Below, in pieces: positions 46,819-58,200 of a stretch of 64,000 nucleotides of DNA (position 1 is the stretch's first letter; each line of letters starts with the position of its first letter). The translations under genes and the position numbers were made by a program. The notes beneath the pieces were generated by a model, which was not told where the DNA came from, ran no database searches, and was given only the letters and a program-made list of their open reading frames with translations. This DNA comes from Nematostella vectensis (Eukaryota; Cnidaria; Anthozoa; Actiniaria; Edwardsiidae): assembly GCF_932526225.1 (NCBI RefSeq), contig NC_064042.1:2711001-2775000 (forward strand), given 5' to 3'.

Positions 46819-49800
46819 ATGGCTCTCACTAATATCTACAAGGCACAAACAAACAAGTTTTCACATCTTGGCAGTGATGATGAAGACGATGATGCTGACG
46901 ATGATGAATTTTACGATGATGAAATTGAAATCTTTAATAAAAATTCTGGACTCCATTCTTCTATGAGATCGGGTATTGAGAAAAAGCCATTAATGCAGAG
47001 CACAAGAGCAAAAGTGAAGCACAGACAGACTAACACTTGGTGTACTACAAAATGTTGTTTTGCTAGTATGATTTGGGCTGTATTAGTGATTATTATTATA
47101 GGACTTGTAATGATGGCTGTAAAAATGGTCCAGACTCAAGTTGCTGATGAGAAACTTGAAAATTCTAAAAAGGTATTACCAAGTAGTTCTGCCATTTATA
47201 ATGATGATCCAAACATTGAAGGCTGTACCCAGTTAAAATCCCAAAAAATCTGGCACACAAGTCTACCCAAATTAATGACAGAGACAGCTGTCCGACTTAA
47301 TGATGTAAACAATGACGGAGTCTCGGACATAATTGTGGGTTTTTCCACTGGAGTAGATTCCTATAAGCCCCCTAAGCTGGCATGTGATTTGTACTTTGAT
47401 GGGAACTACCCTTGCTATGGTGGCGCACTAGCCCTTGATGGTGTGACAGGTAAAGAGATCTGGCGACATTATGCAATGCATGAGGTTTATGCTGTAAATT
47501 GTAATGGTGATCTGGACCAAGATGGAACCTGGGATTGTCTCCTTGGCGGCCGAGGAGGGGTCTTCCAGGCCGTCAGTGGTAGGACTGGGAAACTTCTCTG
47601 GAATTTTGGTGACCAGCCTGCAAGGGACACAAACATGAACATGTATACGGCTCAGTTTATACGAGATTTAGATGGTGATGGTGTCATGGAGGTTCTTGTA
47701 GCACATGGTGGTGATCCACTTGCGTGAGTATTAGTGATGTCATTATGAGTAAACAAATACAAGCAATTTTATAGTCCCTGTTACGCAGTTACTAACACTT
47801 TTAAAACCCTAATACATATTAGTCCATGTTAGTTCTGTGACAACCACACTGGTATCCCACATCTGCTTAACAAGTCAAATTCAGGGCTGAAAAAAAAAGA
47901 TACTCCCCATGGCTTGACAAGTAGAACCCATTAGAATAGAATAAAACCAACAGGCCCCATACCCTGACAGGCTAGTACACAAAGTTCCTTGTGATACCAC
48001 TGATGATTTATGTACAGTGGAAGAAATAACTCAATCTCAGAAAACTAGACTTTCTCACTAACTTGAGCAAACTAGTATCCTACAGTAGACCCTGGTAAAC
48101 TAAACAGGTTCCACCTATTGAGGTATCTATCTTGACCCTTTCCTTCCAAACTGTTAGCAGCTTCCTCTAGACAGAGACCCCCAAATTCATAGCCAAAAAC
48201 GGATAGAATTGTTTGTCCCAAAAATATCTTACCTCATTTAGTGGTATATTATATGAAGTAGGCCTTACTTTCATAAGAAAATGTTATTATTTTTGCATAA
48301 TATTTTAACCTGATAAAATAATGTTGAAATTCTTTTTTGTTTATGACATTGCAGGGAAGCAAACAGTCCAGAAAGACTAAAGGGAAGACTGATCATATTC
48401 TCTGGTAGAACTGGGGTTGTTTTGCGATGGGTGGTGGTTCCTGATGAAAGGGAGACCTACTTTTCTCCGAACTTGTACACTAAACAAGATGGTACAGAAA
48501 TGGTGCTTTTTGGGACGGGAGGCGAGACACACCCAGGGGGGCTATGGGTCATTCCTTTGATGAATCTGTACAAAGGCAAGATCCAGTCTGCTCAGCAGAT
48601 TCATGAGGATAAATACAAAGGTTTGTTTGACTGATTATGCAGGCCCATAGCCAGGGGGGGCTCGGAAGAACCTCTCTGTTCGACTGGAAGGTCTGCTCTA
48701 ATGAAGAAAAATTGAGCACCAATGCAAGCTTGGGCTAGCTTCCTATGAGAGAATGGTCCGCTAAATGATCCTGTTAAAAATCCTGGCTACGAGCCTCTTA
48801 TGGTTATCACGATATTTGACTCCTGAATCACAATGCAACTACTATTGTGATAAATAAATCTGATTTAGCTCTGTGTTTGTCTTACAGTAATTACTGTATT
48901 ACAAATCTCTAATGAAAACAAAGTATGTTTCTGCACTTCAGTGATGCTTTTTACCATTTATAGTTTCTCAAACTTTATAAATTACTTTCTACACTAGGCA
49001 ATGATACAGGAACTTTGCTAGTGGGAAGGGGGGGTGAGAAAGTCTCATATTATCTCAATTTAAAGTCTACAGTTTGGACACTGTGTGTGAAAAGTTAATT
49101 TGTGACATTTGCATGCGTGAGAAGTCTTCATGTTATGTTGTTTAGGTGTGATGACCCCTCCTGTGCTAGTTGATCTCACAAAAGATGGAGTTGTGGACAT
49201 TGTTATGGCCATGTACAACTCAACAATTATTGCATTTGATGGAGAGACTTACGCTCAGCTCTGGAACTATTCATTTCCCAAGAGTGAATCCTACACGTAA
49301 GTTATTTTAGCTTTTGAGCTATTCATTTCCCAAGAGTGAGTCATACCTGCAAGTAATTTTAGCTTTTGAGCTATTCATTTCTCAAGGGTGAATCATATAT
49401 GCAAGTTATTTCAACTTTTGAGCTATTCATTTTCCAAGAACAAACCCTATGTGTTACATATGTTTTAAGCCCTGAATCAAGGGAGATCAAACTGATAAAT
49501 GGTGGTGGTTATCCACCCCATTCTTTTAAACTTCAATGAATTATCACAAACAATTTCTTGATGTGCCGAGAAACTGCTGTCATCTATTTGTGTTCTAGTC
49601 ACCCACTAGCTTGAAGTTATTATTTTTATTTTTTATGCAGAAACCAGCCTCATCTGTGAGCAGGTTTCGCCAACCCTGGACTATAAACATGCAGATAATG
49701 GTATAGTTTAATTGCAAATCTCCATTTCAGGACCCCGGCTGCTGGGCTGTATAATGATGATGATGTACCAGACATTCTAGTGCGCTATAACTATGGCGAT

Positions 49801-52169
49801 GGGTTTCCTGTTTATTTCTATTCACAGGTATACAAATTGAACGATCTTAACAAGCCGAGTTGTGTCTTTATGCATGCTAAGCTATTCTTTTTTCTGTCTA
49901 TCAGATGACCATTCTTGATGGGAAAACGGGCAAGCCACTCATTGTACCATTCAAGAAAACCTCTGTTGTCGCCAATAGCTCTCCATTGACTGCAAGTATG
50001 GAGGGGAAAGGCAACGACCTCTTCATATACTGGATGGCGGATTGCCTTGGTCACGAAGGGGAGGGGGGAGAGTTCCAATTTGTCGAGGGTACAAATGTGC
50101 ATGAGCAGAGTCGAGCTGATACCTGCCATCTGAGGTACTACACCAAGTCATTCAGTAAAGTGAACGTGATGAACGCCAAGACAGGATTCCCGGGTGCTAA
50201 TATCTACTATTCAGGTAAGGGATGGGAAATCTTAGCTCAGGGATCTTGAAGCCATTCTATTGAACTTATAAAAGGAGCTGGGTGGAGGGTGTAGAGAATC
50301 AATGTTCCAATTAATCCTCTCCTGTAATTTGCCCTAATTTATCTGTCGCAAATTATTAACTTAACTGTGTTACGAACCAGTCACGCAACCATTTTACGCT
50401 TCCACGCGATACAAACACACACGGATTATCTGTTTTCATCTGTTAATTCAAGGGAATAACTAACCATTTCATTCAAGTATCATATTTCAATTGTAGATGG
50501 TTATCCTGGAGTTTTTATCTCACGAATAGGTCATTAAGATTGTCCTTAATCTGTTAACTAAAAAAAGTATTTACTATAAAATGTATAATGTATACACCTA
50601 TTTCAATAAAGGTTGTCAGTGCGAACGGCGAATGGTAAGTGCCAAATGGCAGTTCTACGTCCGAAAGGTGTTTATGGGTAGTAATTATTTGTAAAAATAA
50701 AGGTGATAAATAAACACAAGCGATGTCAGAACCATATATTAATAACATTAAAGGAACAGTCGTATGTTTCATTTTTCTGAATTTGGAACAAATATTTTGG
50801 GATCCATGGGTCCTTTCGGTCGTAGAACTGCCATTTCACAATCGCCATTTGCCATTTGCACTGACAACGTTTTTTGAAATAGGTGTATAAATTAATATCA
50901 TTCTATGTGGTAGAAACGTGTTATTTTATACTAATCTTTGTTAATGTTACTTTGCAATTCTCTGTATTTTTTTTAATCTGGGTTATTAATAATGATTAAG
51001 TTGTTTGATTTAATGTCTTCGATTTCGTTTGATTTGATGTTCTTTCCTTTGAACAGAGGACTACTGGGAACTTGAGCGCTCTTCCCAAAACGGCACAACC
51101 AGCTCAGCGAAATCGCGCGCCCGGGGACGCCACCGCCCGCACCCGATCATCAAACGTCACATCGGGGTACCAGATCACGGGGGATTCCAGCGCATTATCT
51201 CAACTGGCGCCATAGCCCCCTCTCTCAAGACCATCAGTAATAATGGCCCTTCTAGGTCCATCGATGTCGTGTTTGCCACCTATTGGCAGTACCCCGCGAA
51301 GGTGCGGGTCATTCTGCCCGAGGACCGCGCGTGCATTGAGAGATACAGGAAGCTCAGTAAACAAGGTAAGGTTTCAGGGAGGCTGGACGGTTCAACTTTG
51401 GCGCAGAAAGAGAGTAAAACTGGGAGACTAACGACCCGCATTTGCTATTTTACGCCTTAAAAAGTAAGAAAATTCCCGGGAAATAGGGGGGGGGGGGGTA
51501 TGCGTTTTGCACTAAGAAGTCAAGTGATTTTTTGAGTGTCAAATTCAATCTGAAATAAATACAGAAATGGCTGTACCCCCACGCCTTAGAGCGATAAAAT
51601 AACAAAATCCGTTAATTGTAATAAACCTTTTCTGACAGAAGCTTTCTGGCTGATTCGTATAAGTTGAATAAGTTGCTTTTTGTTGTTGTCATTTTGCCGC
51701 TAAAAAGTTTGCCACCCAAAATGACACGTGATTTCTTAGTGCAATTGTCTATTCCCTGTAATTCGAACCCTTGTTATATTTTAATACCTTGGAGTGCACT
51801 TCTAATTTAGACCTTTTTTCTTTGCTAGGTAAAATAAAAAACGTGCTAAGCACGGATGAAAACGAAAAGCAAGGTATTTACGATGCTGGTGACTCCGCCG
51901 TCAACTACTGTCTGGAGAAAAGCGAACAACGCAAGCAAAAGACAGACGGTGACAAGATTTACGTCAGCCAATCAGACTTCGATTGGTACAAAGTCCACTT
52001 TGGAGCCCTCACCATATATAGATTTCAGATTTCCTGCGACTGCGCCAATCTTGCACCCGGCAAGCATTGCAGTCGGTTTTTACCCATGAGTCACCAGTCG
52101 TGGGGAGGTTACATGGGCACGCTTTCAAATGGCTATTACATCCCTAGAGAGGGCTACTACAAGACATGA
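46819..52169 (+). CDS. FAM234: FAM234-type single-pass membrane protein (FG-GAP/beta-propeller)
   Basis: Seven coding exons: 46819-47723, 48355-48620, 49146-49296, 49731-49827, 49905-50214, 51057-51365, 51829-52169, with in-phase GT-AG junctions and 792 residues. The cytosolic N-terminus is strongly acidic (SDDEDDDADDDEFYDDEIE, about 19-37). A membrane segment at about 78-101 (MIWAVLVIIIIGLVMMAVKM) gives type II topology. The extracellular part has FG-GAP-like calcium-loop repeats: DVNNDGVSDIIVGF, DLDQDGTWDCLLGG, DLDGDGVMEVLVAHGGDP, DLTKDGVVDIVMA and NDDDVPDILVRYN. The phrases YPCYGGALALDGVTGKEIWR and VLFGTGGETHPGGLWVIPL are hallmarks of FAM234A/B (ITFG3 group). Molecular function is poorly known. 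It is longer than human FAM234 because of a C-terminal extension in exons 6-7. The donor of exon 3 is tandemly duplicated in the following intron. Confidence 0.9.
49262..49450. repeat. 52-bp tandem duplication spanning the FAM234 exon 3 donor
   Basis: The exon end ctattcatttcccaagagtg plus aatcctacac|gtaagttat is followed by three degenerate copies, each beginning gagctattcattt, near 49315, 49367 and 49418. Copies have lost the exact donor (ctgcaagtaat, atgcaagttat), consistent with decay after duplication. Confidence 0.88.
50591..50889. mobile_element. MITE with about 80-bp inverted repeats in FAM234 intron 5
   Basis: The left end tatacacctatttcaataaa and the right end tttgaaataggtgtata are reverse complements. 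Pairing continues inwards through ggttgtcagtgc/gcactgacaacg and atggcagttctacg/cgtagaactgccat. Only about 130 bp lie between the arms. TA flanks suggest a Tc1/mariner-type insertion. Confidence 0.88.
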
Positions 52170-55100
52170 TTAGGCAAAGATAAAGGGGATAGGGTGGTGG
52201 CGTTGATAATGAAGTGAAAGATATGTACAATGTAAAACGCAATCACGATATACATAATTATATTTTTTCAACTCTTGTTGGTGGTCTATAGCCTGTTAGG
52301 CTCTTATTTCGGGTATTCGGAAATGTTTTTTTTAACGCGCGAATCCAGCAAGCCAGCCGCTCCAGTACTCGTCTCCCAATGTTCGAAAGCAAGACATTTT
52401 CGAATGACCATTATAAAATAAGGGTTCGTCCACACTAACACGAATTCAAAAGTATCCGGATTCGTTTCGCTGAAAACGCATCACTTGATTTGCGTCCATA
52501 CTATCGTTTTCGCAGCGTGTCCGCCTGGATCCAGCCGTCCACACTAACACGGATTCAAACGTTTGAAAACGCTGTAAGGTACGGGGTGACATCATTTTTA
52601 TGATATGCGCATGCTCAAAGCAGCGCGCGCCTGCGATATGACGCCGTCGTTTTCATTTTGATACAGATTCATTTTGATTCAGGGGCCGTCCACACTAACA
52701 CGGATTCGTTTGAATCCGTATACTTTTTGATACGTTTAGGCCTTCCGTTCACACTAACACGCGTGCTGGATCCAGCGAATCCGGATACTTTTGAAAACGC
52801 CATCGAAAGAGAATCAAAATGAATCCGTATACTTTGGTCCAAAGGGCAAAAGGCCTTTCCAAGGCATTTTCTCCTGTTTTTCAGATAATGTCTCATACAT
52901 TTACTGTATTTTTGGCTGCTAGAAGGGGGGCCCTGGCCCCCTGGGCTACGCCCCTGTATATGCTAATGAGCTAATGACGCTTGCTATTTTATACCATATG
53001 ATTTTCGAAATTTTCGTTTACAGTCTTTTTAGGATGGCGGAATCCACCCCCCCCCCCCCCCCCCCTTCCACACACACCCATACTTTCACGCTAGGTTCAC
53101 GTACTGCGGGCTCACAGAAAAGAGCTGGAAAACGAGCCTAGCTTTTACGCCAACTCCGCCGTCCTTGCTTTCATAAGAATTTTGTACACGTGTGGTCCCG
53201 TTCATGCTGACTAATCAGCAGCTAAGCAAAATATGACTGGCACACCACGTGACTTAGCCAGACTAGGCCGCCAAGGTCAAGACCATGACAAGGCCTTAGC
53301 TTCACCACACATTGACAAAACCGCGAAGTTCTGGGTGTATTTCCTTGTCCTGTGTATTTCCTAGAAAAAAAAAAACAGTATGTTTTTTTGCGATTTGGCG
53401 GGCCATCTCTAGAGAGAGGTTTGCAAAAAGTTGATATATTGCGTGATATATTGCGTAGCAAAAAGATGGGCCATTTTCTCAAGTCTGACTAAAAAACGGC
53501 TGTTATGTTTTGCTATTAGCAGGGGGTCATACCAACGATACCCAACGCACCAACCGATGTCCTTTTTCGCACAGGTGGGCTCTAGTCACGTGACCGACTA
53601 GTCCCAGTCTTCCAATCTCCGCCCGGAACTCGTACCACCGAGAGCAGCGCAGAGGAGATGTTTACTTCGCCATAAAATACAAAGCGTCGCTGAAATTCGC
53701 CTAAAAGTGCACTCTAAACCTCGGAGAAGTGCTATATAAACAGTAAGTTATTTTTTTCTTGTTAGAGAACCGACATACGAGGAGTATTAAGCTGTTATCT
53801 TGGATTAATCGTAGCTATTGGCTCCCATGAATTTGGGTACGTGAAATTCTTTGATCAAACCTTCCACGAGCGCTCGCATCTTGCACTCGTGAATCTCGCC
53901 ACTAAGCTCGCTTTTGGTACCCCATTTTCTGCACAGATCTCGTGCATTCGGCAGCCTCTTCCACTTTTTTTTCCGTTGACAGTAATTTATACAGCTGTCG
54001 TGTTGTATCTGGAGCGAGAATTGCGCGTGTTGCAAGTGCTGTGCTCGAAGCCGTATTTCGCTGCGAGAGTCCAACGCCAAACGTGTTGTTTACAATCTTA
54101 TAGTCTCGCCATTTTGAGGAGATTTGTCTTGCGCTTTCGGTTTCTTTGCGCTGTTGCTAAATAAATATGCACATAGATGGTGAACTTTGACACATTTCGA
54201 AACCCACCGTCTATTCCGGTCTTTTCGTGCGATCTCATGCACGAATTTGCGCAAAAATATGAAAGGAAAACAATCACTGCGGCTTTCATTTCCTCTTGTT
54301 ATTCCAACACCATCAAGTGTATTTTATCGAAATTGCAGTTTATCGAGAGTTATCGCCTTGTAGTGTGAAATTATACAAGTGAAACCAATTTTCCTGAGAA
54401 CAATACACCCTATTTTAAAAAAACAAGTCGAGCCTTTTGTAGTGTCAACATCTAAAATGGCGTTGTTGTTGAAATTCACACTGCTCATCGGGGTTGTTTG
54501 CGAGATGGTGTCGCGCGATCCATTTGTTTACACTCTCTTATCTTGTAGTTACATTGTGGGCTGTAGAAAATAGAATAACTCCCACGAGAAGTGGGAGTAC
54601 TTCAATAGTGTGTTTGTTTACCAATTATTTCAACGTAAAGCTTCAAGTTCGCTCGAAAACCTCACATAAGCAAACTTTTCCTAAATATTTTGCTATTAGA
54701 TTATATTTTTTCTATTTATGTCGTTTGACTTGGATGAAGAAAAGCGAAAATCACTAATTGGATTACATTAAAACCGATTATGTACACACATTGCTACAAA
54801 ATCTGGGAAGAAAACACAGATTAATGGATTACCAGATGGTAGTAGGGTTGACAGATTGATTTCCAATAATTTTCAAATTCCTAAACTTCTCGTCTTTTCT
54901 TGAGTAGCTAAAGAGCTACTTTTTTGTTTAATTCAACATAGAGGTCTACTATAAATCACTATATTAAAATTATTGCATAACATTATGATTTTAATGGGAT
55001 TACCTTATTTAAAGCTACTTGTATTATTTGGGTTTGATGCTACATTTTTATAATCACCACAGATACAGACATCGACTTGCTTTGATGTAAAAATGTTTTT

Positions 55101-55292
55101 GAAACTGTTTTTCAAATTGTTTTGACTAGGGATTTAAGTAGTAAAGGCTTTATCTGGCTGGCATCTTGCTTGAAGGAATATGGCCAGACAAGAATTTTTA
55201 GTTTAAAAAAAAACAAGATTCTCAGTAACAAAATCAACTCACACAGGCATGATTTCGATCTTTATTACTATGTTTGACTAAAGATTTGTAAA
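52170..55292. other. Intergenic region upstream of the nuclear receptor
   Basis: Contains a MITE cluster (52422-52850), a polyC run near 53048-53066, and AT-rich DNA with short spurious ORFs. A TATATAA-like phrase near 53734 is followed directly by a donor-like aca|gtaagtta at 53743, which might end a non-coding first exon of the receptor gene; this is weak. Confidence 0.4.
52422..52850. mobile_element. Nested MITE cluster
   Basis: The phrase cgtccacactaacacg recurs near 52427, 52537 and 52688, with a diverged form (gttcacactaacacgcgtgc) near 52747. The intervening phrases aagtatccggattcg, gaatccggatacttttgaaa and gaatccgtatactttt alternate in orientation. This fits two or more overlapping inverted-repeat elements of one family. 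Confidence 0.75.
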
Positions 55293-58200
55293 ATGTCTTT
55301 CAAGGGAGCCAAGATTAAGCGCAACGCAGCCATGGCCGAAATTTCGGATCCTCTCCGACCATCTATGCGGGATTATCGCTCGACATCCAGTAATAGTGAC
55401 CAGCCGGAAGTTTTCCTGGACACTGAAGCAATGGATGTTGTAGACAATATCAAGATGGAGAGATCAGACAGTCTGGAGGAGCTTGAACCTTGCCAGTTTT
55501 CTAGAAGGTTAGTCTACAGGACAGATAGGAGGTTAGTCTTCAAGTCAGATAAGAAGTTAGTCTTCAGGTCAGATAGGGAGTTAGTCTACAGGTCAGAGAG
55601 GGAGTTAGTCTACAGGTCAGATAGGGAGTTAGTCTACAGGTCAGATAGGGAGTTAGTCTACAGGTCAGATAGGGAGTTAGTCTACAGGTCAGATAGGAAG
55701 TTAGTCTACAGGTCAGATAGGGAGTTAGTCTACAGGTCAGATAGGAAGTTAGTCTACAGGTCAGATAGGAAGTTAGTCTACAGGTCAGATAGGGAGTTAG
55801 TCTACAGGTCAGATAGGAAGTTAGTCTACAGGTCAGATAGGGAGTTAGTCTACAGGTCAGATAGGGAGTTAGTCTACAGGTCAGATAGGGAGTTAGTCTA
55901 CAGGTCAGATAGGGAGTTAGTCTACAGGTCAGATAGGAAAGTATTCGTCACTGGCACATAGTCTACAGGTCAGATAGGAAAGTGTTCGTCACTGGCACAA
56001 AGTCAGCAGGTTAGATAGGAGGTTAGTCTACAGGTCAGATAGGAGGTTAGTCTATAGGTCAGATAGGAAAGTATTTGTCACTGGCACATAGTCTACAGGT
56101 CAGATAGAAAAGTATTCGTCACTGGCACATACCTACAGTACCTAGGGGGTGTGCACACACATTCCACTTGACTGCCAAAAAGTGAGGAATGCTTTGGGTG
56201 TTTTTGTGTCTCCTGACAAACCAATAAATGACTTTAAAACACAAAGTGTTTTAAACCACATTTTAAAACACATATTTAGATGATGTAAATTGTAGTAGTA
56301 GTTTCATGGGTATCAATTTTGAGTCATTTCGTTGAAGCCCTCTTTAGTTAACAGCTAGAACAGCCCCTGCACACACACCAAAAAGTGTCCCAGAGTAGAT
56401 AAGTATAAAAGTCAAGTATATTTGTTTTGGATAAAATAGCAAATAAATATTAATTAAACTTATGTCTAGACCTTCTTATCCAACCCCTTTTGGAAATTAT
56501 TCTGGATCCATTTATGGCTTTCACTGTGCATTGCGCTTAGGACATTCCTGCTGATAAATTTTTGTTCATATGCAAGTACTTCAAGTACTATAACAATTAT
56601 TGTGTTTTTGCAGCTTGAATTTGAATTCACGGTCCAGTTCTGGTTCAATAACTCCAAAGATAGACCCAACCTCCCCCAAGTCCGAGGAACAAGAACCCAA
56701 GCCCCAAGGAGCTCCTCCAGCTTGTGTTGTATGCAACGATAAGGTGTGATGTTGTTATGTGTTGTATGCAACGATAAGGTGTGATGTTGTTATGTGTTGT
56801 ATGCAACGATAAGGTGCGATGTTGTTATGTGTTGTATGCAACGATAAGGTGTGATGTTGTTATGTGTTGTATGCAACGATAAGGTGTGATGTTGTTATAT
56901 GTTGTATGCAACGATAAGGTGTGATGTTGTCATATGTTGTATGCAACGATAAGGTGTGATGTTGTTATGTGTTGTATGCAACGATAAGGTGCGATGTTGT
57001 TATGTGTTGTATGCAACGATAAGGTGTGATGTTGTTATGTGTTGTATGCAACGATAAAGTGTGATGTTGTTATATGTTGTATGCAACGATAAAGTGTGAT
57101 GTTGTTATATGTTGTATGCAACGATAAGGTGTGATGTTGTTATGTGTTGTATGCAACGATAAGGTGTGATGTTGTTATGTGTTGTATGCAACGATAAGGT
57201 GCGATGTTGTTATGTGTTGTATGCAACGATAAGGTGTGATGTTGTTATGTGTTGTATGCAACGATAAGGTGCGATGTTGTTATATGTTGCATGCAACGAT
57301 AAGGTGTGATGTTTTCATATGTTATATCCAATGATAATGTGTGATGTTGTGATGTGTTGTATGCAACGATAAGGTGTGATGTTGTCATATGTTATATGCA
57401 GTGATAATGTGTGATGTTGTCGTATGTTATATGCAATGATAATGTGTGATGTTGTCATATGTTATATGCAGTGATAATGTGTGATGTTGTTATATGTTGC
57501 ATGCAACAATAAGGTGTGATGTTTTCATATGTTATATCCAATGATAATGTGTGATGTTGTTATATGTTGTATGTAACGATAAGGTGTGATGTTTTTATAT
57601 GTTATACGCAATGATAATGTGTGATGTTGTTATATGTTGCATGCAACGATAAGGTGTGATGTTTTCATATGTTATATGGAATGATAATGTGTGATGTTGT
57701 TATATGTTGTATGCAACGATAAGGTGTGATGTTTTCATATGTTATATGGAATGATAATGTGTGATGTTGTTGTATGTTGCATGCAATGATAAGGTGCGAT
57801 GTTGTCATGTGTTACTCGCTTAGTAACTTTTTTGTTCAGGTGCCTACATAGGGGTATGTGCAGGGTACAACCCTCTCCCCTGGCCTGTAAAATGGGGATA
57901 ATTTCTTATTGAATGATCATCTTTCTTTCTCCCATCCATTTCTCATGTGATACCTATGAATGTGCACTCCCCCCCCCCCTTCCCTTCCTCAGTAATTCTT
58001 GTGTACAGACCTGTAGTGAGATATTTGCTTTTGTGTTTGCAGGCAACAGGGTACCATTATGGTGTGTTCACATGTGAGGGATGCAAGGGGTTCTTCAAAA
58101 GAACCGTACAGAAACAACTTGAGTACACATGTCGTGGAAATCAAGACTGTGACATCAATCAGCACACACGTAACCGCTGCCAGTACTGTCGTTTCGAGAA

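Noticed and set aside
48430-48460. Second hammerhead core (CTGATGA near 48438)
   Set aside because: It is in FAM234 coding sequence (VPDERETY) and lacks stem II and GAAA in the right place.
56744-57825. Repeated exons of the nuclear receptor
   Set aside because: The 35-bp copies lack acceptors and shift frame, so they are donor decoys rather than exons.
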